A stretch of 17,488 nt of DNA from Pseudomonadota bacterium (GCA_023420795.1 JAEZVM010000154.1:1-17488); one strand, 5' to 3'; positions 6,741 through 14,212 are shown, counted from the first letter of the stretch. Notes: a model not told the origin generated them from the letters alone. Numbers and translations: made by a program.

Positions 6741-7394
6741 TTAGTGCGCAACATGCGAGCGGAACTGCTGATACCGCTCCAGCACCATCGGCACATACTT
6801 GATCGTTTCCCGATACGGCGGCACGCGCCTGCCGTGCCGTATCACTGCATTCTCGCCAGCGTTGTAGGCCGCCACCGCGAGGCGCACGTCGCCACCGAAC
6901 ATCCTCAGCAGATCGCGCAGGTAGCGCGCGCCGACATCGACATTCTGCTCCGCCGAATACAGGTCGAACTGGCCGTAGCGCGCTGCGGTGGCTGGCATCA
7001 CCTGCATCAGGCCGATCGCGCCCTTGGGTGAGCGGGCCCGTGCGTTGAAGCCGGACTCGACCTCGATGATCGCCTTCAGCAGCGCGGCCTGGAGGCCGTG
7101 CGACTGAGCGACGCGCTGCACCAGCGGGTCCAGCGCCTTGCGCCGGGCGGCAAGCTGCGGCAGCGAGACCGGACCGGTGCCGGCACGCGGCCATAGCTGG
7201 GTGCCGTCGAATACCGCAAAGACTTGCGAACTGCGGTTGAGCGGACGATCGGAAAACGTTGGCACCTTGCCGGAGGCATCGTACGAGCGGTAAATCTTCG
7301 TTTCTTCCGCTTGTGCCATGCCGGCTGCGCACAGCACAACGCACAGCATGACTTGCCGTGCCGCCGAGTAGCTGCTTCCGATAGTGCTGCCCAT
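6741..7394 (-). CDS. Periplasmic lytic transglycosylase, SLT domain
   Basis: The 217-aa protein carries a signal peptide (hydrophobic 15-27, cleavage near AQA at residue 29) and a short N-terminal DUF4124-like segment (KIYRSYDASGKVPTFSDRP). A goose-lysozyme/SLT catalytic domain occupies about 86-215. The catalytic glutamate is E113 in EVESGFN; the supporting motifs GLMQVMP (128-134), AAYNAGE (175-181) and PPYRETIKYV (192-201) are all present. It cleaves the MurNAc-GlcNAc bond of peptidoglycan with formation of 1,6-anhydro-MurNAc. There is no lipobox, so a soluble periplasmic location is expected. The ATG at 7394 has GGGAGGA 5 nt upstream. Its neighbours are also envelope proteins. Its length is close to small stand-alone SLT proteins, so it is not one of the large housekeeping MltA-F forms. 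Confidence 0.93.
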   Translation of the reverse strand: MGSTIGSSYSAARQVMLCVVLCAAGMAQAEETKIYRSYDASGKVPTFSDRPLNRSSQVFAVFDGTQLWPRAGTGPVSLPQLAARRKALDPLVQRVAQSHGLQAALLKAIIEVESGFNARARSPKGAIGLMQVMPATAARYGQFDLYSAEQNVDVGARYLRDLLRMFGGDVRLAVAAYNAGENAVIRHGRRVPPYRETIKYVPMVLERYQQFRSHVAH

Positions 7395-7532
7395 CGCATC
7401 CTCCCTGTTCCGGGAAACGATACGCCAGCATTAATGTTTCCTGCAAGCACTGCTGTGTGGATTGTTGCCTTGGCAGCCGAAACTTCATTGTTGGCATCGA
7501 TCTAACATGCATTACCGTCAAAGGAGATCAAC

Positions 7533-7778
7533 ATGGAATTGCTCTGGTTTCTGCTTATCGGATTGATCGCCGGCTGGCTGGCCAGCGCGGTCGTGGGCGG
7601 CGGCTTTGGCATCGTTGGCGATATTGTGGTCGGCATTGTCGGCGCGTTTATCGGCGCCTACCTGTTCAATGCACTCGATGTTTCTGCGGGAGGCGGGCTG
7701 CTCGGGCGGATCATCGTTGCGACCGTCGGCGCGATCGTGCTGCTGTTGCTGCTGCGTCTGGTGCAACGATTGCGCTAA
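7533..7778 (+). CDS. GlsB/YeaQ/YmgE-family small membrane protein
   Basis: The 81-aa, very hydrophobic and glycine-rich protein has the family pattern: WFLLIGLIAGWLAS, then GGGFGIVGDIVVGIVGAFIGAYLF, then GGGLLGRIIVATVGAIVLLLLLR, making three membrane segments with GxxxG-like packing. This family was once labelled transglycosylase-associated, but no enzymatic role is established; members are often stress-induced. The SD AAAGGAG is strong and well spaced before the ATG at 7533. It is divergent from the lytic transglycosylase, with 138 bp between the two starts, and lies 147 bp before the next gene. Confidence 0.92.
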   Translation: MELLWFLLIGLIAGWLASAVVGGGFGIVGDIVVGIVGAFIGAYLFNALDVSAGGGLLGRIIVATVGAIVLLLLLRLVQRLR

Positions 7779-7864
7779 TCATTATTATTCCTTTATTAGA
7801 AATAATCGATTGACTTAAATCGTGTTTATTTCCGACGTTGAGTTGAATACAGTACCGACATGCG

Positions 7865-7894
7865 CTTGACGAGACAAATCAGGCGCCCCCGGAT
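7865..7894 (+). promoter_or_regulatory. Possible heat-shock (sigma32-like) promoter of the 98-aa secreted protein
   Basis: CTTGACG at 7865-7871 and CCCCGGAT at 7887-7894, separated by 15 bp, resemble the sigma32 pattern CTTGAAA-N11-16-CCCCATNT. It is about 30 bp upstream of the ATG at 7926. The match is partial, and no clear sigma70 promoter competes with it. Confidence 0.22.
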
Positions 7895-7925
7895 AGGTTC
7901 TCTCAACGTTTAAAGGAAAAACATC

Positions 7926-8222
7926 ATGAACACCAAACAACTGCTGATCGCTTCGCTGCTCTCCCTGACCGCTTTCGGTGCCTATGCCGACGCTGGCGTG
8001 ACCCGCGCCGAGGTGAAGCAGGAGCTGAAGAATGAATTCGAAGTTCGCCAGTATCTGGCGCAGCATCGTGAAGTCGCGGCCAAGGCAGGCTGCGACCTGA
8101 ACGCAGCTTCGCACGAGTCCGATGCCGCCCTCGCCTGCAACAACCTGGTACAGAAGATGGTTGCCACCAAGAGCGGTGAAGCGAAGGTCGCAGGCCAGAA
8201 GGCCGGCAACAAAGTGCACTGA
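7926..8222 (+). CDS. Small secreted protein, DUF4148-like N-terminus, two cysteines
   Basis: The 98-aa product begins with a clear Sec signal peptide (KQLLIASLLSLTAFGAYA, cleavage after residue 21). The mature N-terminus DAGVTRAEVKQEL resembles the TRAQVKAEL start of the DUF4148 proteins common in Burkholderiales, but the rest does not follow that family well, so the assignment is tentative. C56 and C71 could form a disulfide in the periplasm: the sequence GCDLNAASHESDAALAC suggests a small loop or hairpin closed by the two. The C-terminus is Lys/Gly/Ala-rich. AAAGGAA lies 8-10 nt before the ATG, and a strong terminator follows, so it is a single-gene unit. Function unknown. Confidence 0.8.
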   Translation: MNTKQLLIASLLSLTAFGAYADAGVTRAEVKQELKNEFEVRQYLAQHREVAAKAGCDLNAASHESDAALACNNLVQKMVATKSGEAKVAGQKAGNKVH

Positions 8223-8253
8223 TCCGCTTCGGTTGCGCTGCCATGATGGTTCC

Positions 8254-8282
8254 AGGCCACCCTACGGGTGGCCTTGTTTTTT
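8254..8282 (+). terminator. Intrinsic terminator of the small secreted protein gene
   Basis: A 9-bp stem AGGCCACCC/GGGTGGCCT (arms 8254-8262 and 8266-8274) with a tiny loop is followed by TGTTTTTT. The position, 31 bp after the stop codon, is ideal. Confidence 0.92.
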
Positions 8283-8327
8283 GTGCGTAATCCACGCAAT
8301 CCTCGCACCTCCGCCTTGCGTTCCTGT

Positions 8328-8339
8328 CCAACATGTTGG
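8328..8339. promoter_or_regulatory. 12-bp perfect palindrome just upstream of the GGDEF-EAL gene
   Basis: CCAACATGTTGG is a perfect palindrome ending 21 bp before the ATG at 8361, in a leader that lacks a Shine-Dalgarno sequence. It could bind a dimeric regulator. No recognised regulator consensus is assigned. Confidence 0.25.
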
Positions 8340-8360
8340 TGCCACACAAACTGATATGCC

Positions 8361-11291
8361 ATGGCGGATAACCCGCAATCCCGCATCGAAGCCCTAGCCG
8401 TGGAAATCCGCCGCCTGGAGCAGGAGCTTGCACACAGTAAACGAGCAGAGGAAGAGCAGCGGCGGCATGCGTGTTATTACCGTTCGATCTTCGAGCACGC
8501 CGATATCGGTTTCGCACAGATCGGGCCGGACGACAGGTTTATCGATGCCAACAGCGCCTTCTGCCGCATGCTCGGCTACACGCGCGAGGAACTGAGGTGC
8601 AAGGCCCATCTCGATCTGACGCATCCCGACGACCGGGAGCGCGACCGGCAGATGCGCGAGCGTCTGATGACGGAACAGGCCGCTTCGCTGCACTGGGAAA
8701 AACGCTATGTGCGCAAGGACGGCACTGTCGCATGGGCCAGGCTCAACCTGTCCGCGTTGGATGCTGGAGAGCCGGATAGTGGTGGCATGCTGGCAGCGAT
8801 CGAAGACATCGGCGAGCGTATGGCCTTCAAGAATTCGCTGCGGGAGAGCGAACAGCGCTTTCATCAGCTGTTCGACAACGCGTCGGACGGGATATTCATC
8901 GCCAATCAGGACGGCATCTATCTCGATGTCAATGCGAATGCCTGCCGCATGCTCGGCTACCGCCGCGAGGAGCTGGTCGGAAAAGGCATCACTGACCTGA
9001 TATCGGAGTCGGATGTCGCGCGCCTGATGGAATCGAAACGGCATTTTCTGCGCGATCCGGAATATGTCGAAGTCGATGAATGGGAGATCAGGCGTAAGGA
9101 CGACACCTATCTGGCGACAGAGATCAGCGCCCGCATCCTGCCCGACGGCCGCTGGATGGCGATCATGCGCGACATCAGCGAGCGCCGGCGCTTGCAGCGG
9201 GAACTGGAAAGGCATGCGGCGGAAATCAGCGACCTCTACGACAACGCACCATGCGGCTATCACTCGGTGAACCGCGACCTGATGATCGTGAAGATCAATA
9301 ACACCGAGCTCGAATGGCTCGGCTATGTGCGGGAAGAACTGGTCGGCAAGAGAAGGATGGCCGACCTGCAGACGCCGGCAAGCAAAAAGACTTATCTGAA
9401 ACGCATTCCCGAGTTGCTGGAACAGGGATATCTGCGCGACCTTGAGCTGGAAATGGTGCGCAAGGATGGCTCCATCATGCCTGTGTTGCTCAATGCGTCG
9501 GCCATCGTCGATGAACACGGCAACTTCGTCATGAGCCGCACGACCGTATTCGACATTACGAAAGTTGCCGAGGCGCAAAAGGAGCTGCGGCGCGCCGCCA
9601 CTGTGTTCGGACATTCACGCGAGGCGATCATCGTCACCGACGGCGGCGGTGCGATCACCGCAGTGAACAAGGCGTTTACCGACATCACCGGTTACCGCCC
9701 GGACGAAGTGATTGGCAAGAATCCGAGGCTGCTGAAATCCGAGCTGCAAGGCCCGGAGTTCTACGGAAAGTTGTGGGCCGAGATCGAGCGGAACGGGAAC
9801 TGGCAGGGCGAAATCTGGGACCGCAAGAAGTCGGGGGAGTCGTTCCCCTGCTGGCAGAGCATCACGGCGGTCAGGGATGATACCGGCAGGATCACGGATT
9901 ATGTGTCGGTGTTCTCCGACATCAGCGCGATCAAGGACAGCGAACAACAATTGCTGCGGCTCGCCTATCATGACGCGCTCACCGGGCTGCCGAACCGCCT
10001 GTTGTACAACGATCGCCTGGATCATGCCCTCGAGTACGCGCGACGGCACAATATCCGTGTCGGTGTGTTGATGCTCGACCTCGACCGATTCAAGCTGATC
10101 AACGACACGCTCGGTCACTCCGCCGGCGACCAGATGCTGGAAGTCATCGCTGCCCGCTTGCGTGGGCGCATCCGTGCCGAAGACACCGTCGCGCGCCTGG
10201 GCGGCGACGAATTCGCGATCGTCATTAGCGAACTGGAGCATGCCGAGGACGCCGCCACGCTATCACGCAAGATCATCGATGCGATCGCGGAGCCAATCCA
10301 CATCACCGGCCATGCATTGACGGTATCGGTCAGCATCGGCATCAGCGTCTTCCCGGACGATGGCGCCGACAACGAAGCGTTGTGCAAGTCGGCGGATACC
10401 GCGATGTATGCAGCGAAGGAAAAGGGCCGGAACTGCTATGAATTCTTCACGCCGTCGATGACGCAGCGCGCGGCCGAAGTGCTGGCGATCGACCGCGGGC
10501 TGCGCGACGCGATCAGCCACAACGAGCTGGAGTTGTTTTATCAGCCGAAGATCAGCCTTGCCAGCGGATGCATTGCCGGTTTTGAGGTCCTGCTTCGCTG
10601 GAACTCGCCGCAGCACGGCATGCAGTCGCCCGCCCGCTTCATTCCGGTGGCCGAAGAGAGCAATCTGATCGAACTGGTGGGTGACTGGGTGTTCGACGCC
10701 GCCTGCGCCCAACTCGAGCGATGGCGGGAGGTGGGCGTGCCGCCGGTGCGCCTTGCGATCAACCTGTCCGCCCGGCAGCTGAAGCAACCCGGTTTCGTCG
10801 GGGAGATCCGCAGAAAGCTGCAGCCATGCCGGTCGATGAACGGCTACGGACTGGATATCGAAGTCACCGAAACCGCGCTGCAGACGCATCCGGATATCGT
10901 CAGCGCGCTTGGCGAACTCAAGCCGCTCGGGTTCCACGTGGCAGTGGATGACTTCGGCACCGGATATTCGTCGCTGCATTCGCTGAAACAGCTTCCGGTC
11001 GATACCCTGAAGATCGACCGCGCCTTCATCGACGGCCTGCCCGACGACGGCGACGACAAGGCGATTACCTCGGCCATCATCGCGATGGGTCATTCGCTGG
11101 GGATGACGATCGTCGCGGAAGGCATCGAGACCCGCGAGCAGCTCGATTTCCTAGCCAGCCATCAGTGCGATGAAGTGCAGGGCTTCCTGTTTTCCCCGCC
11201 CATTCCGGCGCACGAGTGCGAACGGCTGCTGATCGCGAACAGCGCGACGCCGTTATTTGGAATGCCGGCTGATCCGGGGCCGGCCATCTGA
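8361..11291 (+). CDS. Soluble c-di-GMP signalling protein: PAS x4, GGDEF, EAL
   Basis: The 976-aa protein starts with a short coiled coil (about 8-38). Four PAS modules follow (about 39-155, 166-277, 288-402, 410-527), each with the NxAFCRMLGY-like core helix and xxKDG-like strand, then GGDEF (about 535-695) and EAL (about 710-965). The cyclase site is intact (GGDEF, 614-618) and an inhibitory I-site RAED sits at 605-608, five residues before it. The phosphodiesterase residues also look intact: E742 (in an EVL variant of the EAL motif), N801, E834, D863-D864, K884, E920 and Q940. Both making and degrading c-di-GMP therefore appear possible, with PAS input setting the balance. No membrane segment is present, so it senses cytoplasmic signals. 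No SD is seen before the ATG at 8361, and the start is uncertain by a few codons. Transcribed alone. Confidence 0.96.
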   Translation: MADNPQSRIEALAVEIRRLEQELAHSKRAEEEQRRHACYYRSIFEHADIGFAQIGPDDRFIDANSAFCRMLGYTREELRCKAHLDLTHPDDRERDRQMRERLMTEQAASLHWEKRYVRKDGTVAWARLNLSALDAGEPDSGGMLAAIEDIGERMAFKNSLRESEQRFHQLFDNASDGIFIANQDGIYLDVNANACRMLGYRREELVGKGITDLISESDVARLMESKRHFLRDPEYVEVDEWEIRRKDDTYLATEISARILPDGRWMAIMRDISERRRLQRELERHAAEISDLYDNAPCGYHSVNRDLMIVKINNTELEWLGYVREELVGKRRMADLQTPASKKTYLKRIPELLEQGYLRDLELEMVRKDGSIMPVLLNASAIVDEHGNFVMSRTTVFDITKVAEAQKELRRAATVFGHSREAIIVTDGGGAITAVNKAFTDITGYRPDEVIGKNPRLLKSELQGPEFYGKLWAEIERNGNWQGEIWDRKKSGESFPCWQSITAVRDDTGRITDYVSVFSDISAIKDSEQQLLRLAYHDALTGLPNRLLYNDRLDHALEYARRHNIRVGVLMLDLDRFKLINDTLGHSAGDQMLEVIAARLRGRIRAEDTVARLGGDEFAIVISELEHAEDAATLSRKIIDAIAEPIHITGHALTVSVSIGISVFPDDGADNEALCKSADTAMYAAKEKGRNCYEFFTPSMTQRAAEVLAIDRGLRDAISHNELELFYQPKISLASGCIAGFEVLLRWNSPQHGMQSPARFIPVAEESNLIELVGDWVFDAACAQLERWREVGVPPVRLAINLSARQLKQPGFVGEIRRKLQPCRSMNGYGLDIEVTETALQTHPDIVSALGELKPLGFHVAVDDFGTGYSSLHSLKQLPVDTLKIDRAFIDGLPDDGDDKAITSAIIAMGHSLGMTIVAEGIETREQLDFLASHQCDEVQGFLFSPPIPAHECERLLIANSATPLFGMPADPGPAI

Positions 11292-11292
11292 T

Positions 11293-11721
11293 CTACCGGG
11301 ATGGCGCCGCGCCATCCTGCGGCTTCACCGGCGGCAGCGTCACTTCCCGGTATTCCCGGTAAATGCCGCCTCCTTCCACGCTGCCGCGCGTCTCGCCTTC
11401 ATTGCGTGTGCGGCGCCTGCACAGCTCGCGTTCCGCCTCAGGCAGCGCCTCGCAGCGGGCCAAGGCGTTTTTCTCGTAGCTGTCCGGCGCGCTGTCGAGC
11501 TGCCCCTGCCGGGCCGCTTCGCGCGCGGCGGCGGCTTCATGCAGGCAGGTCGCACGGTCCTGGGAAGACTTGCCGCTCTCGCAGGCCGCCCGTTCGCTCT
11601 GGTAGCGCGCTTCGATTTCCTGTTGCTTGTCCGCCGCCAGTACAGGCACTGAGGCTGCGAGAAGAACGACGCTGGATGCGCGCAACACGCTGCGGACGAT
11701 GTGGCGGATGCTGACGGGCAT
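11293..11721 (-). CDS. Exported protein with four cysteines in two repeated Y-C-C units
   Basis: The 142-aa product has a signal peptide (hydrophobic SSVVLLAASVPVLAA, cleavage after about residue 30). The mature part holds two similar units: Y40...C47-x11-C59 (YQSERAACESG, then DRATCLHEA) and Y82...C90-x10-C101 (YEKNALARCEALPEAERELC). These look like two helical hairpins, each pinned by a disulfide. A Gly-rich link (GSVEGGGIYREYREV) and a Pro-rich tail follow. I do not recognise an established domain name, but the pattern looks conserved and structured, not random. The start at 11721 is chosen because GGAGG lies 6 nt upstream; an ATG 12 codons earlier has none. It converges on the GGDEF-EAL gene, with one base between the stop codons. 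Expected in the periplasm, function unknown. Confidence 0.82.
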   Translation of the reverse strand: MPVSIRHIVRSVLRASSVVLLAASVPVLAADKQQEIEARYQSERAACESGKSSQDRATCLHEAAAAREAARQGQLDSAPDSYEKNALARCEALPEAERELCRRRTRNEGETRGSVEGGGIYREYREVTLPPVKPQDGAAPSR

Positions 11722-11803
11722 GCTGGCCTCCGAAGAAAGACGGTTCGTGCGCATCATACTTGTCGTGCATGCTGTTGGCCAGCACGGACCAGCGCAGGCG
11801 GCA

Positions 11804-12004
11804 TCACTTCCGGAAAATCCAGAACAGGATCGATACCAGCACCGAGATGACGATGCTGGTCACGATAGGGAAATGGAAGCTGAAGCCTTCGCGCACCACA
11901 TGGATATCGCCCGGCAGGCGGCCGAACGGCAGCCGCGACAGCCACGGCCATGCGAGGCCGGCGACGAGCAGCACGATTCCGGCAATGACAAGAAAGCGTT
12001 GCAT
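11804..12004 (-). CDS. DUF2905 family small membrane protein
   Basis: The 66-aa protein fits DUF2905: a first membrane helix FLVIAGIVLLVAGLAWPWL, the signature loop LPFGRLPGDIHVVREGFSFHFPI, and a second helix SIVISVLVSILFWIF with a basic end. The family is widespread and of unknown function; the LPGDI loop is highly conserved. The frame extends upstream to 12109, but the family starts at the Met coded at 12002-12004, and the extension (rich in Arg/Ser/Trp) does not look like protein. No strong SD is visible. The gene precedes the four-cysteine protein by 82 bp on the same strand, so the two may be cotranscribed. It is divergent from the MerR gene, with 211 bp between them. Confidence 0.9.
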   Translation of the reverse strand: MQRFLVIAGIVLLVAGLAWPWLSRLPFGRLPGDIHVVREGFSFHFPIVTSIVISVLVSILFWIFRK

Positions 12005-12215
12005 GGGAACAGGATAGAAGCAATTCTCTGGATACGTATCTGCTTCGACTGCGCGGTTCTGCCGCGATTCCCGCCAGCCGCCAATTGATGAGAATTTACT
12101 TCCGTGCATAAGTTCTTGCCAATCGTATACTTGTCCGTCTGTTTTACCTCTAACACTGCAATCGCATGATCAGTTTTAGCATCCTCTCTTTCCCCAGTCC
12201 TGCCGGAGAGCAGCC

Positions 12216-13214
12216 GTGCTGCTGAAAGTCGGCGAACTGGCCAAACGCGCCGGCCTGACCGTGCGCACGCTGCATCACTACGACGAGATCGGCCTGCTCA
12301 AGCCTTCCGGCAGGTCTTCCTCCGGCTACCGGCTGTACAACGAAAGCGATGTCGCGCGGCTGCATGCGATCCAGGCGTTGCGGCAGCTCGGCCTGTCGCT
12401 CGCGAAAATTGGCGACATGCTGGAGGAGGAAGAGGCATCCCTGCCCGCCATTGTCGCGCGGCAGATCCGCGCGCTGGACCAGGAAATCGCTCAGGCGCGC
12501 GAATTGCGCGAGCGGCTTGGCATGCTGGATGCAGCGCTGTCGTCAGGCACGCCGCCGCCGATGAAGGACTGGCTTGCCACGCTGGACCTGATGGCGACCT
12601 ACCGCAGCCACTTCACCGCCACCGAACTGCGCAGGATTTTCCGGAACCAGAAGAAGACACGGGACGACTGGGCGGCACTCACCGCCGAGGTGAATGATGC
12701 GCTTGCGCGCGGCGTTCGCGCCGATATGCCGCAGGCACAGCAGCTCGCGCAGCGCTGGATGGATCTGTCGATACGCTGGATGCAGGGCGACATGGATCTT
12801 GCGGTCCGCTGGGGCAAGATGATTCAGGCTGAGCCGGCGGCAAAAGGACAGAGCGGCATCGACCCGGCACTGATCCGGTACATGGGCGAGGCGATCCAGC
12901 TGCGGATGGCGGCCTTTTACCGGCACCTGACGCCGCAGGATATGCAGCGCATGGACAAGGGGCTAGGGAAGGAGTGGCAGGCGCTGGCACATCGCGCGCA
13001 ATGCCTGATGCAGGCGAATACAGCGATGGACAGCGTCGAGGCGCGCGCGCTGCTGGCCGACTGGGATGCGCTGACGGACCGGATGGCGGATCATGATCCG
13101 GCGCTTCGCGCAAAGCTGCTGCAGGCCTACCGCACCGAACCGCTGCTGCAGATGGGACATGTGATCGGGCAGGACGTGCGGGCCTTCATCGAGCGTATTC
13201 GCGCCGCTGCTTGA
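12216..13214 (+). CDS. MerR-family regulator with TipAS-like effector domain
   Basis: The 332-aa protein begins with a MerR winged helix-turn-helix (1-70: VGELAKRAGLTVRTLHHYDEIGLL, SSGYRLYNESD, LRQLGLSLAKIGDML). The dimerisation coiled coil (about 80-108) follows, then a long all-helical effector domain (about 117-330) with the RNQKKTRDDW, QRWMDLSIRWMQGD and IQLRMAAFYR features of TipAS/SkgA-like domains. It has none of the Cys pairs expected for a metal sensor, so a small organic ligand or protein signal is more likely. The start is GTG (12216-12218), supported by GGAG 8 nt upstream. A TATACT box at 12126-12131 may be its -10. Its TGA stop overlaps the -35 of a MerR-type promoter serving the next gene, which names its probable target. 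Confidence 0.92.
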   Translation: MLLKVGELAKRAGLTVRTLHHYDEIGLLKPSGRSSSGYRLYNESDVARLHAIQALRQLGLSLAKIGDMLEEEEASLPAIVARQIRALDQEIAQARELRERLGMLDAALSSGTPPPMKDWLATLDLMATYRSHFTATELRRIFRNQKKTRDDWAALTAEVNDALARGVRADMPQAQQLAQRWMDLSIRWMQGDMDLAVRWGKMIQAEPAAKGQSGIDPALIRYMGEAIQLRMAAFYRHLTPQDMQRMDKGLGKEWQALAHRAQCLMQANTAMDSVEARALLADWDALTDRMADHDPALRAKLLQAYRTEPLLQMGHVIGQDVRAFIERIRAAA

Positions 13215-13242
13215 CCCTCACGCGTGCGTGAGGCTTTATCGT
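13211..13242 (+). promoter_or_regulatory. MerR-type activated promoter and operator of the methyltransferase gene
   Basis: The -35 is TTGACC (13211-13216) and the -10 is TATCGT (13237-13242), separated by 20 bp, longer than the usual 17 and typical of promoters that a MerR protein untwists. The spacer holds a near-perfect 18-bp dyad CCTCACGC-GT-GCGTGAGG (13216-13233). This is the same layout as the SoxR site of soxS (CCTCA...TGAGG). The merR stop codon (13212-13214) is inside the -35. The predicted start of transcription is near 13249, leaving a short leader with AGGAGG before the ATG at 13275. A weak terminator is the alternative reading. Confidence 0.7.
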
Positions 13243-13274
13243 GCTTCCCTTCTCGAACAAACAGGAGGGAACGC

Positions 13275-14153
13275 ATGCAATCCAGTCCGCAGAACATTCT
13301 TCAAACAGGCGCGCCAAGCCAGTCGGCGCAACGCGTTGCGATCGCACGGGCGGTCCATCAGCTGCTCGACGAACCGCTCGTCTTCGATGACGCGCTGGCG
13401 CTGCCCATCCTCGGTTCGGATACGGAACGGCTGGTGCGCGACGATCCGTTCCAGTTCAACGATCTGGGTGCGCGCAGCATGCGTGCAGCAATAGTCGCGC
13501 GCAGCCGGCTGGTCGAGGATGAGCTGCAGCGCGCGGTGCGGGCTGGCGTGATGCAGTATGTGGTGCTCGGCGCGGGCCTCGACACCTTTTCCTTGCGCAA
13601 TCCGTACCGGGATGCCGGGCTGCGCACCTATGAGGTCGATCATCCCGCCACGCAGCGCTCGAAGCAGGCGATGTTGCGGCAGGCGTCGATCAGCGTTCCC
13701 GAGTCGGCTATCTTTGTCGGTGTCGATTTCGAAAAGGACGCGCTTGCCGAAAAGCTGCGGGAAGCCGGATTCCGCGCCGATCGGCCGGCCTGCCTGTCCT
13801 GGCTGGGCGTGACGGTTTATCTGGAAGCCGCTGCGGTGATGCAGACGCTGGCATTCGTCGCCGGACTGCCAAAGGGCTGCAGCATCGTGTTCGATTACCG
13901 GGTCCGGTCGGAACTCCTGAATCCGATGGAACAGATGATGGAGCGGTTCAGCGCCAACATGTTTACCGCGATGGGCGAGCCATGGAAGTCCTCGTTCGAT
14001 CCCGCCGAACTTCAGCGGCAGCTGGGCGCGATGGGCTTTACCGACATTGAGAACCTCGGTCCGGAGGAACTCAATGCGCGGTATTTCGCAAGGCGCAAGG
14101 ACGGGCTGCAGACCGGTGGCGGAGGGTTCCGCTTCGTGCGCGCGCGGGTTTGA
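13275..14153 (+). CDS. PPM1/leucine carboxyl methyltransferase-family SAM-dependent O-methyltransferase
   Basis: The 292-aa protein fits the bacterial branch of the leucine carboxyl methyltransferase (LCM/PPM1) family. Key parts are the N-terminal helical cap with FDDALALPIL and FNDLGARSMRAAIVARSRLVED, SAM motif I YVVLGAGLDTFSLR (95-108), the acidic YEVDHPATQ (119-127), the WLGVTVYL strand (176-183) and the C-terminal GFTDIENLGPEELNARYF. Members methylate carboxyl or hydroxyl groups of small molecules, often in natural-product or resistance settings; the substrate here cannot be predicted. The start at 13275 is set by AGGAGG 6 nt upstream; the open frame to 13224 has no SD. It lies 60 bp after the MerR/TipAS gene behind a MerR-type promoter, so it is probably induced by that regulator's ligand. 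It converges on the catalase gene. Confidence 0.92.
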   Translation: MQSSPQNILQTGAPSQSAQRVAIARAVHQLLDEPLVFDDALALPILGSDTERLVRDDPFQFNDLGARSMRAAIVARSRLVEDELQRAVRAGVMQYVVLGAGLDTFSLRNPYRDAGLRTYEVDHPATQRSKQAMLRQASISVPESAIFVGVDFEKDALAEKLREAGFRADRPACLSWLGVTVYLEAAAVMQTLAFVAGLPKGCSIVFDYRVRSELLNPMEQMMERFSANMFTAMGEPWKSSFDPAELQRQLGAMGFTDIENLGPEELNARYFARRKDGLQTGGGGFRFVRARV

Positions 14154-14161
14154 AGAGAATC

Positions 14162-14194
14162 TGCGCCCGCATCCTCTGATGCGATGCAGGCGCA
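14162..14194. terminator. Bulged hairpin between convergent methyltransferase and catalase genes
   Basis: Outer arms TGCGCC (14162-14167) and GGCGCA (14189-14194) enclose inner arms CGCATC (14168-14173) and GATGCG (14178-14183) around a CTCT loop, with ATGCA bulged on the right. This makes 12 bp in all, in the 59-bp gap between two stop codons. Neither side has a good T-tract, so termination is plausible but unproven. Confidence 0.4.
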
Positions 14195-14212
14195 CGCCCA
14201 ATGAACCGCCTG

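Noticed and set aside
12005..12109. N-terminal extension of the DUF2905 gene
   Set aside because: DUF2905 proteins start at the Met coded at 12002-12004; the extension has no family similarity or SD.
13216..13233. The 18-bp dyad read simply as the terminator of the MerR gene
   Set aside because: Only three T residues follow, and the -35/-10 placement around it fits a MerR operator better; a dual role cannot be excluded.
13224..13274. Upstream start for the PPM1-type methyltransferase
   Set aside because: It would begin inside the MerR-type promoter and has no SD, whereas AGGAGG precedes the ATG at 13275.
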